The notes beneath the pieces are model-generated. The model was not told the origin of the DNA, ran no database searches, and was given only the letters and a program-made list of their open reading frames with translations. Below are positions 52,275 through 63,172 of a stretch of DNA of 64,000 bases, in pieces. The DNA is taken from NCBI RefSeq assembly GCF_019931755.1, contig NZ_CP082918.1, forward strand, positions 1,034,001-1,098,000, given 5' to 3'. The stretch's first letter is position 1. Every line of letters begins with the position of its first letter. The DNA comes from Sutcliffiella horikoshii. Its GTDB lineage: Bacteria > Bacillota > Bacilli > Bacillales > Bacillaceae_I. The position numbers and the translations under genes were made by a program.

Positions 52275-52308
52275 AAGGTTGTAACCTTAATACAAAACGT
52301 ATTAGAAT
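52275..52308 (+). promoter_or_regulatory. glpP promoter with GntR-type operator 5
   Basis: AAGGTTGTAACCTT (52275-52288, arms AAGGTT / AACCTT) overlaps the -35 TTGTAA (52279-52284); 18-nt spacer to TAGAAT (52303-52308). The motif is that of the sulfoquinovose operons. TGTAAGCGTTACA at 52323 is a cre-like palindrome one base short. Confidence 0.65.
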
Positions 52309-52372
52309 GTAGGTATGAAAAATGTAAGCGTTACAACTAAACTCGATTACCATATGAATTGAGGTAAACTAT

Positions 52373-54463
<2,091 letters not shown>

Positions 54464-54496
54464 AAAAATAAGTTAATATTTCGGTTGGAGATTAGG

Positions 54497-54556
54497 AGAG
54501 ACCACAGAACATATTCAGAGCAAAAGCTTTGTCTATGTTTTCTGTGGTCTCTTTTT
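54497..54556 (+). promoter_or_regulatory. GlpP-controlled leader terminator before glpD
   Basis: AGAGACCACAGAACATA pairs with TATGTT-TT-CTGTGGTCTCT (17 bp, one TT bulge), followed by a T-run, in the 5' leader 37 bp before glpD. This is the classic antitermination target of GlpP. An upstream open frame running through the hairpin is spurious. Confidence 0.82.
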
Positions 54557-54592
54557 GTATATATACCTACTAAGAGGATGGAGGCAAATAAA

Positions 54593-56299
54593 ATGAATAA
54601 ATTAAACTTTGCGAGCTTTAACAGAAGCCTTATTTTAGAAAAAATGACAGAAGAGACTTATGACGTATTAGTAATTGGTGGTGGTATTACAGGAAGTGGT
54701 ATCGCCCTGGATGCTGCAACCCGTGGATTAAAAACGGCTGTTGTGGAAATGCAGGACTTTGCTGCCGGTACATCCAGCCGCTCCACTAAGCTTGTTCACG
54801 GCGGACTTCGATACTTAAAACAATTAGAAGTGAAGATGGTGGCAGAAGTAGGGAAGGAACGTGCGGTCGTTTATGAAAATGGTCCACATGTTACAACACC
54901 TGAATGGATGCTGTTACCGATTCAACAAGGAGGAACATTTGGGAAATTCTCGACTTCCTTAGGATTAAGGGTGTATGACTTTCTAGCAAATGTTAAAAGA
55001 TCGGAACGCCGCAAAATGTTGAACGCACAAGAAACGTTAATACGTGAGCCGCTACTAAACAGCAAAGGCCTAAAAGGTGGAGGCGTTTATGTAGAGTACC
55101 GTACAGATGATGCACGTCTCACCATTGAAGTCATGAAAGAAGCGGTCAAGCGAGGTGCAGAGGCAGTCAACTATGCAAAAGTTGAAGAACTTCTTTATGA
55201 AGATGGAAAAGTAGTAGGGGCAAAAGTGGTTGATCAATTATCTAATAAGGTATATACGATCCGTGCTAAAAAAATCGTAAATGCTGCAGGTCCTTGGGTA
55301 GATACACTGCGTGAAATGGACGGCTCCAAGAAAGGAAAGCATTTGCAACTTACAAAAGGGATTCATTTAGTATTTGATCAAAAGAAATTCCCGTTAAAAC
55401 AGGCTATCTATTTTGATACACAAGACAAAAGAATGATTTTTGCCATTCCGAGAGACGGCAAAACGTATGTTGGAACAACGGATACTGTTTATAAGGAAGA
55501 CATGGCCCATCCAAGAATGACTAAAAAGGATAAGACCTATGTACTTGAAGCTATTTCCTATATGTTCCCTTCCTTAAAGTTGCAGGAATCTGACATTGAA
55601 TCCAGTTGGACTGGACTGCGGCCGTTAATCCATGAAGAAGGAAAATCCGCCTCTGAAATTTCCAGAAAAGACGAAGTGTGGATCTCAGACTCTGGGTTGA
55701 TTACCATTGCAGGAGGAAAGCTGACGGGCTATCGTAAAATGGCAGAAATGGTTGTTGATTTAATTAATAAGCAGTATGTAAAAGAAACCGGTAAAAATTA
55801 CGGAGGATCCAAAACAAAGCATATGCCGATTTCAGGTGGAGATGTCGGAGGTTCTAATAACTACGCTTCCTATATGAAAGCGAAAGTAAAAGAAGGTATG
55901 AAGCTAGGGTTCACAGAAGAAGAAGCAACAAAGCTTTCTTCAATGTATGGTTCAAATGTGGATAAACTTTATGACATTGCCAAAACAGATGCAGATCAAG
56001 CCAAAAGAGCCGGGTTGCCAATAGATGTTTTTGTTAGGGTGTTGTATGCAATTAGAGAAGAAATGACGGCAACTCCTGCTGACTTTTTCATTCGCAGAAC
56101 GGGAGCATTATTTTTCGACATTGCCTGGGTAGAAAAGTGGAAAACAAAAGTATTGGACCTAATGGCCAAGGAATTAGTTTGGAGCAGAGAGCAAAAAGAG
56201 CAAAACCGAATCATTTTAGAGCGCCATTTACATGATGCAGTAAGAGCGGTGGACGAAGAACAGGGTTTTGATCAAAAGGTTTCGAATAAAATTAGTTAA
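54593..56299 (+). CDS. glpD: Aerobic glycerol-3-phosphate dehydrogenase
   Basis: 568 residues, membrane-associated FAD enzyme passing electrons from glycerol 3-phosphate to menaquinone. DVLVIGGGITGSGIALDAAT is the FAD-binding motif, AAGTSSRSTKLVHGGLRYL the GlpD signature, and GLRPLIHEEGKS and AGGKLTGYRKMAE lie further on. RBS GGATGGAGG before ATG 54593. Ends at a terminator. Confidence 0.95.
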   Translation: MNKLNFASFNRSLILEKMTEETYDVLVIGGGITGSGIALDAATRGLKTAVVEMQDFAAGTSSRSTKLVHGGLRYLKQLEVKMVAEVGKERAVVYENGPHVTTPEWMLLPIQQGGTFGKFSTSLGLRVYDFLANVKRSERRKMLNAQETLIREPLLNSKGLKGGGVYVEYRTDDARLTIEVMKEAVKRGAEAVNYAKVEELLYEDGKVVGAKVVDQLSNKVYTIRAKKIVNAAGPWVDTLREMDGSKKGKHLQLTKGIHLVFDQKKFPLKQAIYFDTQDKRMIFAIPRDGKTYVGTTDTVYKEDMAHPRMTKKDKTYVLEAISYMFPSLKLQESDIESSWTGLRPLIHEEGKSASEISRKDEVWISDSGLITIAGGKLTGYRKMAEMVVDLINKQYVKETGKNYGGSKTKHMPISGGDVGGSNNYASYMKAKVKEGMKLGFTEEEATKLSSMYGSNVDKLYDIAKTDADQAKRAGLPIDVFVRVLYAIREEMTATPADFFIRRTGALFFDIAWVEKWKTKVLDLMAKELVWSREQKEQNRIILERHLHDAVRAVDEEQGFDQKVSNKIS

Positions 56300-56308
56300 G
56301 TTTATCTT

Positions 56309-56345
56309 TAACAAGGAATTGCATAAGGCAATTCCTTTTCTTTTT
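56309..56345 (+). terminator. Terminator after glpD
   Basis: AAGGAATTGC / GCAATTCCTT stem followed by TTCTTTTTT. Confidence 0.88.
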
Positions 56346-56360
56346 TAGTATAATAATGAG

Positions 56361-56374
56361 TGAAAACGTTCACG
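56361..56374 (+). promoter_or_regulatory. cre-like site before pgcA
   Basis: TGAAAACGTTCACG, 13 of 14 positions of the cre consensus, about 104 bp before the start codon. Confidence 0.5.
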
Positions 56375-56477
56375 AACGCGTAATTTGTCATAATTCGACG
56401 TATTTTTTTTGCAGGAAGCATTAGTATGGAAGTAGAAGTCTTACTATATCCTGATAAACGCAAGGAGGAAAAGACAG

Positions 56478-58241
56478 ATGAAATGGATGGAAAAATTCGA
56501 TCTTTGGGAATCTCACACTAATCTTGATGAAGAAATGGTTAAGCTGATTCAAGAAATGAAGCACGATGACAAGGTGAAAGAAGAAAGCTTTTATAAAGAA
56601 TTGGAATTTGGTACAGGTGGAATGCGCGGGGAGATCGGTGCAGGTACAAACCGAATGAATATATATACTGTTCGAAAAGCTTCTGAAGGATTGGCACGAT
56701 ACATAGAATCTTTCGGTGAGGAAGCGAAAAAAGGCGGAGTGGCAATCGCTTATGATTGCCGTCATAAATCTCCGGAGTTTGCAATGGAAGCAGCCAAGAC
56801 ATTGGCAAGCCATGGCATTCAAACTTATGTATTTGAAAGCCTGCGTCCGACGCCGGTACTTTCTTTTGCTGTTCGTTACTTAGGAGCATTCTCCGGTATC
56901 GTTGTTACGGCGAGCCATAATCCTCCAGAATATAACGGATACAAAGTGTATGGTCCAGACGGAGGGCAATTGCCATTGTATGAAGCGGATCAGGTCATCT
57001 CCAAAGTGAATGAAGTGGAAAATGAGCTTGATTTACAGGTTGCTTCAGAAGAAGAGCTGAAGAATAAAGGCTTGATCAAAATCATTGGCGAAGAATTGGA
57101 CAAGGAATACTTGAAGCAGCTTACTACCATCAGTGTGCACCCTGAGTTAGGTGAAGAGATGGGCGAGGATGTAAAGGTGGTATTTACTCCTTTACACGGA
57201 ACAGCCAACCTGCCAGTACGTGAAGGTCTTGCAGCACTTGGGTACAAAAATGTGAAAGTGGTGGCTGAACAAGAACAGCCAGATCCAAACTTCTCTACTG
57301 TATCCTCTCCAAACCCGGAGGAGCATGCAGCATTTGAATTGGCAATCCGTGATGGCAAGGAAATCGGTGCCGATATTTTAATCGCAACTGATCCGGATGC
57401 AGACCGTCTTGGAGTAGCAGTAAAAAACGCAGACGGCGAGTATGTGGTGTTGACCGGTAACCAGACAGGTGCCCTTTTCTTACACTACTTATTGTCTGAA
57501 AAGAAAGCAACAGGTACGCTTCCTTCAAACGGTGTGATGTTGAAAACGATTGTAACATCTGAATTCGGCCGCGTGATCGCAGACAGTTACGGTGTTGCAA
57601 CTGTAGATACGTTAACAGGGTTTAAGTTCATCGGTGAGAAAATCAAGCAGTATGAAGAGGGTGGGGAATATACTTTCTTATTCGGATACGAAGAGAGTTA
57701 TGGTTCCTTGATCGCAGATTTTGCCCGTGACAAAGATGCGGTTCAAGCATGCATCATGGCAGTAGAAATCTGCGCATTCTACAAGAGACTTGGCAAGACG
57801 ATGTATGAAGGGTTAATGGAGTTGTATGAAGAGTACGGCTATTATTTAGAAGGCATGAAGTCCCTAACGTTAAAAGGAAAAGAAGGAGCGGAACAGATTG
57901 CTAACCTTCTGACAGCGTTCCGCAACACGCCGCCAGCGGAAGTAGCAGGATATGCGGTTACAGCAATAGAGGATTACTCTACACAAGAAAGATTGGTTGT
58001 GGAAACAAAAGCTGTGGAAAAAATGGAACTTCCAAAATCTAATGTGCTGAAGTATTTCCTTGAAGACGGCACATGGGTATGTGTAAGACCTTCCGGAACA
58101 GAGCCGAAGATAAAGTTCTACTTCGGAACGCAGTCTGAGACAATGGAAGACAGTCAAGAGAAATTAGAAACTATCTCGACTTCACTCATGGAGAAAGTGG
58201 ATCAGTTTTTAAATAGCATGAACTCTTTAGGTAAAGCTTAA
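56478..58241 (+). CDS. pgcA: Alpha-phosphoglucomutase
   Basis: 587 residues with the alpha-D-phosphohexomutase motifs: [10 protein letters not shown], active Ser in [16 protein letters not shown], metal loop DPDADRLG, sugar loop FGYEESYG and phosphate loop [12 protein letters not shown]. It interconverts glucose 6-phosphate and glucose 1-phosphate for cell-wall polymers. In B. subtilis pgcA (yhxB) also lies directly after glpD. RBS AAGGAGGAAAAG. Confidence 0.95.
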   Translation: MKWMEKFDLWESHTNLDEEMVKLIQEMKHDDKVKEESFYKELEFGTGGMRGEIGAGTNRMNIYTVRKASEGLARYIESFGEEAKKGGVAIAYDCRHKSPEFAMEAAKTLASHGIQTYVFESLRPTPVLSFAVRYLGAFSGIVVTASHNPPEYNGYKVYGPDGGQLPLYEADQVISKVNEVENELDLQVASEEELKNKGLIKIIGEELDKEYLKQLTTISVHPELGEEMGEDVKVVFTPLHGTANLPVREGLAALGYKNVKVVAEQEQPDPNFSTVSSPNPEEHAAFELAIRDGKEIGADILIATDPDADRLGVAVKNADGEYVVLTGNQTGALFLHYLLSEKKATGTLPSNGVMLKTIVTSEFGRVIADSYGVATVDTLTGFKFIGEKIKQYEEGGEYTFLFGYEESYGSLIADFARDKDAVQACIMAVEICAFYKRLGKTMYEGLMELYEEYGYYLEGMKSLTLKGKEGAEQIANLLTAFRNTPPAEVAGYAVTAIEDYSTQERLVVETKAVEKMELPKSNVLKYFLEDGTWVCVRPSGTEPKIKFYFGTQSETMEDSQEKLETISTSLMEKVDQFLNSMNSLGKA

Positions 58242-58254
58242 TTTAATAAAATTG

Positions 58255-58300
58255 ATTGCTGTTTCAAGTAGAGTATTTCTGCTTGAGGCGGTTTTTTGTT
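58255..58300 (+). terminator. Terminator after pgcA
   Basis: Imperfect stem with CTGTTTCAAG opposite CTTGAGGCGG, followed by TTTTTTG. Confidence 0.6.
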
Positions 58301-58306
58301 GTTCAT

Positions 58307-58324
58307 CTACGACCAAAGTCGCAG
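58307..58324 (+). promoter_or_regulatory. Candidate YhcZ box 1 (before yhcY)
   Basis: CTACGACCAAAGTCGCAG inverted repeat followed by AAAAACT, 121 bp before the yhcY start codon. A near-identical element lies before azr at 60198, at the same distance from its gene. A -10 (TGTTACAAT, 58367-58375) lies in between. Confidence 0.58.
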
Positions 58325-58427
58325 AAAAACTCCGGTCTTTTTCCGAAAGCCAAAAGGGATTCCCACTGTTACAATAGAAAGATAATAGGTGATATGTAAG
58401 CTAGACGAAACAAGGGGGACATTTATT

Positions 58428-59567
58428 GTGGTCCAGGAAAATCAAAGAATTCAAGAACTGCGCGCGCTGAAAATCATTGCGGAATCGCTTAATCAAGCGA
58501 ATGATTTACCGACAATGCTAGAAAGCGTGTTAAAAGAACTACTTCAAGTGACAGGCCTTCAAACAGGCTGGATCTATATTATAGATGAAAAAGGAAACTA
58601 CGAATTAGCTGCAGAACACCAATTGCCAGAAGCACTAAAAAGCAACAATAAAAAACCTATGTGCGAGGGAGGCTGCTGGTGCCTTGATCGCTATCAAGAC
58701 GGTCGGCTGAAGCGCGCATCTAATATCATTGCCTGTAAAAGGCTAGAGGATGCAATAAAGTTTGAGTGGGGGGAAACCAATGACATTACCCACCATGCAA
58801 CAGTACCATTGCGTGCGGGAGAGGAAAAGTTTGGTGTTCTAAATGTAGCAGCACCTTCCAAAACCTATTTTTCCGATACAGAACTTGCGCTGTTAGAGTC
58901 CGTTGCCTATCAAATTGGAACGGCAATCAAGCGTATCAGGCTTTCTGAAAACGAGCAGCACCTTTCCATTTTGGCAGAAAGAAACCGCTTGGCCAGGGAT
59001 TTGCATGATTCAGTCAACCAACTTCTTTTCTCCCTTATGCTCACTGCAAGAGGGACTAAAGAGCTTACAAAAGACCCGCAGATTCTCGAAATGCTGACGT
59101 ATATGCAGGAACTTTCACAAGAGGCATTAAGTGAAATGAGAGCACTCATTTGGCAGCTGAGGCCAGAAGGATTGGAAAATGGGGTAGTGAGTGCACTGCT
59201 CAATTATGGCAAAGTGCTTGGGTTAAGCATTCATTCCGAGGTGAAGGGTGTCATTGATCTTCCAAATCATATGGAAGAATGCTTATGGAGGATAGGACAG
59301 GAGGCATTAAATAATTGTAAAAAGCATGCAGGAAAAAAAGAGGCATGCCTGCTGATTGAAGTGAAAAATAAAAGAGTTTCCATGGAGATAAAAGATACAG
59401 GGACAGGCTTTTCTTTTACACAAAGTGAAGAAATTCCTTCTTTAGGCTTAAGGAGCATGAAGGAGAGAACGGAAGCACTAGGGGGAAGGTTTATCCTTTT
59501 AAGTGAATTAGGAAAAGGCACGATGGTACGTGTAGAAATGCCAGTGACAAAGGGGGAGAGTAAATGA
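58428..59567 (+). CDS. yhcY: YhcY sensor histidine kinase with Cys-rich GAF domain
   Basis: 379 residues, the B. subtilis length. A GAF domain (about 30-180) is followed by HisKA_3 with ARDLHDSVNQLLFS (His phospho-acceptor, about residue 202) and an ATPase domain (EALNNCKKHA N box, DTGTGF G1 box, GLRSMKERTEALGG). The GAF domain carries PMCEGGCWCLD and, 17 residues on, IIACKR: a four-Cys cluster like that of the staphylococcal AirS (YhcS) iron-sulfur redox sensor. Start GTG 58428 follows AAGGGGGA; the frame is open upstream. Overlaps yhcZ by ATGA. Confidence 0.92.
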   Translation: MVQENQRIQELRALKIIAESLNQANDLPTMLESVLKELLQVTGLQTGWIYIIDEKGNYELAAEHQLPEALKSNNKKPMCEGGCWCLDRYQDGRLKRASNIIACKRLEDAIKFEWGETNDITHHATVPLRAGEEKFGVLNVAAPSKTYFSDTELALLESVAYQIGTAIKRIRLSENEQHLSILAERNRLARDLHDSVNQLLFSLMLTARGTKELTKDPQILEMLTYMQELSQEALSEMRALIWQLRPEGLENGVVSALLNYGKVLGLSIHSEVKGVIDLPNHMEECLWRIGQEALNNCKKHAGKKEACLLIEVKNKRVSMEIKDTGTGFSFTQSEEIPSLGLRSMKERTEALGGRFILLSELGKGTMVRVEMPVTKGESK

Positions 59568-60196
59568 TCAGGATTGTAATTGCAGATGATCATCATGTGG
59601 TGAGAAGAGGTTTGCTTTTTTTCTTGAAAACACAAAAGGATATTGAAATTGTCGGGGAAGCAAAAAATGGAAAAGAAGCAGTGGAACTTGCTGAAGCCTT
59701 GAAACCAGATGTTATTCTAATGGACTTAGTGATGCCGGAAATGGATGGAATTCAAGCAACGAAGCAGATCATGGAAAGGAATATCCCGTCCAAGGTATTG
59801 ATTTTGACCAGTTTCGCTGACCAAGATCATGTTATTCCCGCCATACGTGCCGGTGCGACTGGCTATCAATTGAAGGATGTAGAGCCTGACCAATTGATTG
59901 AATCGATACGTGCCGTTCACCGAGGGGAAAGTCAACTGCATCCTAAAGTCACCTCACATGTGATGTCTCATTTTGCCAAAGGAGTCGGAAGCAGAAACTT
60001 GCATGAAGAGTTGACCAAACGAGAACTAGAAGTATTAGCGGAGATAGCAAAAGGAAAGAGCAATAAAGAAATTGCCTCCTCTTTGTTTATCACCGAAAAG
60101 ACCGTCAAAACTCATGTTTCCAATATATTGGCGAAGCTTGAAGTGGCAGATCGGACTCAGGCTGCATTATATGCAGTGAAACATGGCATTGCTTGA
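59564..60196 (+). CDS. yhcZ: YhcZ response regulator (NarL/LuxR type)
   Basis: 210 residues: receiver (about 1-120; IADDHHVVRRGLL, phospho-Asp in DVILMDLVMPEMDG, Lys in YQLKDV) and LuxR-type helix-turn-helix (about 145-205; LTKREREVL-like LTKRELEVLAEIAKGKSNKEI, TVKTHVSNILAKL). Starts within the yhcY stop (ATGA), so the pair is co-translated. Two matching inverted repeats before yhcY and azr are likely binding sites. Confidence 0.93.
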   Translation: MIRIVIADDHHVVRRGLLFFLKTQKDIEIVGEAKNGKEAVELAEALKPDVILMDLVMPEMDGIQATKQIMERNIPSKVLILTSFADQDHVIPAIRAGATGYQLKDVEPDQLIESIRAVHRGESQLHPKVTSHVMSHFAKGVGSRNLHEELTKRELEVLAEIAKGKSNKEIASSLFITEKTVKTHVSNILAKLEVADRTQAALYAVKHGIA

Positions 60197-60197
60197 T

Positions 60198-60215
60198 CTA
60201 CGACTTTAGTTGTAG
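60198..60215 (+). promoter_or_regulatory. Candidate YhcZ box 2 (before azr)
   Basis: CTACGACTTTAGTTGTAG followed by AAAAAAT, 127 bp before the azr start codon; compare 58307-58324. It lies 2 bp after the yhcZ stop, so a weak terminator role is an alternative. A -10 TATACT (60284-60289) lies before azr. Confidence 0.55.
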
Positions 60216-60318
60216 AAAAAATGAATCGTTTTTCGTAGGGAAAGTTAGCTATTTCTTCCGATTTGCCAATGAAGAATGTCGAATATACTAAAAGTATAAA
60301 GACAGTTGGAGGGAGTAA

Positions 60319-60883
<565 letters not shown>

Positions 60884-61258
60884 GAGATAAAAAAGTATAA
60901 AATTCCGTTGATTTCCGTTCCAGGCGCTTCGCTTGCCTGCGGGCGGTCCGTGAGCCTCCTCACTCCGTTGCGGGGTCTCACCTGTCCCTTCCTCCCGCGG
61001 GCGTCTACGCGCCTTCCACTCCAATCAACAAGGTGGCTGCATTCACCGAAGGAATTATAAAAAAGGTCCCAAACGAGTTAACTGAAAAAGCATTAACGTC
61101 CTGTTCTCGTAATTTATAGCTGTGGATTGGAGCTAATGGCGAAGACTCCTACGGGGAAGTAGCGGCAATGTTGAGACCCCGCAGCGAACGCGAGGAGGCT
61201 CAAGGTCGCCCCGTGGAAAGCGAAGCCATTAGCGGAAAGGAACAGCGGCGATTAACCA
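60884..61258 (+). repeat. Composite A-linker-B repeat, copy 5
   Basis: End box AAAAAAGTATAAAATTC, module A (60907-61029), 88-bp linker, inverted module B (61118-61255). The B stem is GCTAATGGC / GCCATTAGC where other copies have GCAAATGGC / GCCATTTGC, a paired A-T to T-A exchange. It fills most of the gap between azr and yhdB. Confidence 0.88.
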
Positions 61259-61326
61259 ACTACTAATGTTTAATTACTATAAAAGAACCAGACGATTTTG
61301 CCCGTTTTTTTATTGAATACTAATAA

Positions 61327-61366
61327 ACAGTAATCCGGGGCATTGTGCCTTGGATTACTGTTTGTT
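61327..61366. terminator. Terminator of yhdB (bidirectional)
   Basis: CAGTAATCC / GGATTACTG with inner GGCA / TGCC around TTG. Confidence 0.75.
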
Positions 61367-61377
61367 TAAGAAATGAT

Positions 61378-61635
61378 TTACACCATATATCCATGACTGA
61401 TTTCATCCAATTGATCTTCTGTGCTCCTTGTTACAGCGTGATCAATATATCGTAGCAATTGATAAAGGTTTTTCTCAATTTCCTTATAATCCTTAGAAAA
61501 GTTGTAGGAATGAAGGAAATGCTCGATATTCTTGGAGAGGAAATCATCTTTAGTCCGCACCATCAGGATAAGCAGGTTATCCCATTCAGATCGGTGCGTG
61601 TAATATAAGGCGCGGTCATAATCAACTGTGTTCAT
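61378..61635 (-). CDS. yhdB: YhdB-like small protein
   Basis: 85 residues, soluble, starting MNTVDYDRALYYTHRSEWDN, which matches B. subtilis YhdB in sequence type and position after azr. Ribosome site GAGGA 8 nt before the ATG. Mostly helical; function unknown. Confidence 0.8.
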   Translation of the reverse strand: MNTVDYDRALYYTHRSEWDNLLILMVRTKDDFLSKNIEHFLHSYNFSKDYKEIEKNLYQLLRYIDHAVTRSTEDQLDEISHGYMV

Positions 61636-61774
61636 TTGGAATCCTCGCCTCCTCTTGTTAAGGAGTGCTATTATTTTGTGTCAAAAAGTGATGTTTCCTC
61701 CGTTGAAAATGTTGGTCGTATCTCCATTCGAAAACTTACACAAAATAAATGAAATGCGATTTTGAGGTGTATAA

Positions 61775-62803
61775 ATGAAGCGATGGAAAGCGATTGTTTT
61801 ACTGTTTATATTTGTGCAAATTAACCCACTCATTTCACAAGCAGAGCAAATAGTGAATGCTCAAGAATGGTATACGTATGACAGAATGCGGGAAGATCTG
61901 TGGCTTTTAAAAAGAAAGTATAAGGAAGAGATGCAAATTAAGCTAATTGGAAAATCAGAGTTTGGTCAAAATATCTGGGCTGCGAAAATAGGTGAAGGTA
62001 AAGAAAGTATCATTATTCTCGGTGGTCACCATGGAAGGGAATGGCTTACGACAAGTCTTGTCATGACTAAGATGGAATATTACTTAGAGGCGTATAAGAG
62101 CGGTCAAGATATTTTTGGATATAATTCGCAACTGTTGGATGATGTTTCGATTTGGTTTGTCCCGATGGTTAATCCGGACGGGATACGGATTCAACAAGAA
62201 AGTATAGGTTTTTTGCCTAAACATCATCAAATACGATTAATCCACATGAATGAGAATAGTATGGATTTTGATCGATGGAAAGCAAATGGGATGGGAATAG
62301 ATTTGAACAGGCAATACCCAGCAGGGTGGGAGAGCATTAAAGAAAAAACGGCAGTTCCATCCTATCAGTATTATAAGGGGAAGTACCCGCTGCAGGCGAA
62401 AGAGGTCCGGGCAGTTGTACATTTTACAAAGGAAGTAGATCCTTTGATGGCGGTTACCTATCACTCCTCGGGGAGAGTTCTATATTGGTACTTCAAAAAT
62501 AATCAAGCATTGGTAAAACGAGATAAGAAAATAGCAGATCACTTATCAAAGTTAACAGGTTATGAACTTGACCAACCGGAGGAGCATGCGGTTGGTGGAG
62601 GGTTTTCCGATTGGTTTGTATCAGAATTCGATAGGCCTTCCTTCACATCGGAGATTTCTTATTTTGTGGAAGATACAAATCCTCCGATATCGGTTTTTCA
62701 GGAAGAATGGAAGCGGAATAAAAAGGTGGGTATATACCTTGTGGGTAAAGCGAAAAATCTGTTTCTTGACCGTAATGAATCTAAAATGAATGAGGCAGAA
62801 TAA
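61775..62803 (+). CDS. Secreted M14-family zinc carboxypeptidase
   Basis: 342 residues. A signal peptide (about 1-23, MKRWKAIVLLFIFVQINPLI) is followed by an M14 domain with GGHHGREW (His/Glu zinc ligands), NPDG, GIDLNRQYP (substrate Asn-Arg), VTYHSSG (third ligand His) and FTSEIS (general-base Glu). It removes C-terminal residues from peptides or cell-wall stems (gamma-Glu-diamino acid type possible). RBS TGAGGTG. Single gene. Confidence 0.9.
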   Translation: MKRWKAIVLLFIFVQINPLISQAEQIVNAQEWYTYDRMREDLWLLKRKYKEEMQIKLIGKSEFGQNIWAAKIGEGKESIIILGGHHGREWLTTSLVMTKMEYYLEAYKSGQDIFGYNSQLLDDVSIWFVPMVNPDGIRIQQESIGFLPKHHQIRLIHMNENSMDFDRWKANGMGIDLNRQYPAGWESIKEKTAVPSYQYYKGKYPLQAKEVRAVVHFTKEVDPLMAVTYHSSGRVLYWYFKNNQALVKRDKKIADHLSKLTGYELDQPEEHAVGGGFSDWFVSEFDRPSFTSEISYFVEDTNPPISVFQEEWKRNKKVGIYLVGKAKNLFLDRNESKMNEAE

Positions 62804-62877
62804 CGGTATAGGTTTTTTAACAGGAAAAAAGGGGTATTAAATTTGTTAAGTGTTTTATTTAAGAGTAGCTAAAAAGG

Positions 62878-62907
62878 TTGACACCGTCCGTTTTTCCCTT
62901 GTAAAGT
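62878..62907 (+). promoter_or_regulatory. mgtE promoter
   Basis: TTGACA (62878-62883), 18-nt spacer, TAAAGT (62902-62907). Leader of about 260 nt follows. Confidence 0.68.
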
Positions 62908-62938
62908 AGAAATTATGAAAAATGAAATCAACTCATTT

Positions 62939-63113
62939 TACCTTCGTTAGGTGAGGCTCAATGCACCTTCATTCCTCCAAAAATGACAGGTGCTTTTTTA
63001 ATGAGTAAAACTAATATTCAGGTGGTGGTAACGAAAATGGATAGTAGTCCAAGTCCGAGGACGATTTTTATAAGAAGTACAGGAACATACATATCATTAT
63101 TAGTTACCACACC
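62939..63113 (+). promoter_or_regulatory. M-box-like structured leader of mgtE
   Basis: CTTCGTTAGGTGAGGCTC (62942-62959) is the conserved 5' segment of the M-box magnesium riboswitch; CCAAAAATG (62977-62985) also fits. The rest of the ~170-nt M-box is missing or reduced. Instead GCACCTTCATT pairs with AATGA-C-AGGTGC followed by six Ts (62963-62999), an intrinsic terminator. AGGTG (62949-62953) can pair with CACCT (62964-62968) as an antiterminator. A further long stem, GGTGGTGGTAAC (63021-63032) with GTTACCACACC (63103-63113), lies before the RBS. Confidence 0.55.
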
Positions 63114-63172
63114 AACGGTAAAATAAAGATGTGATTCCTTGTACTCCTTAGCATGCAGAGGAGGCAAAGCTC

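Noticed and set aside
54485..54592. N-terminal extension of GlpD
   Set aside because: The upstream frame runs through the GlpP-controlled terminator hairpin, and a good ribosome site lies before ATG 54593.
60198..60215. Simple terminator of yhcZ
   Set aside because: It could weakly terminate, but the same element occurs at 58307, after pgcA's own terminator, and at the same distance from the next gene, which favours an operator.
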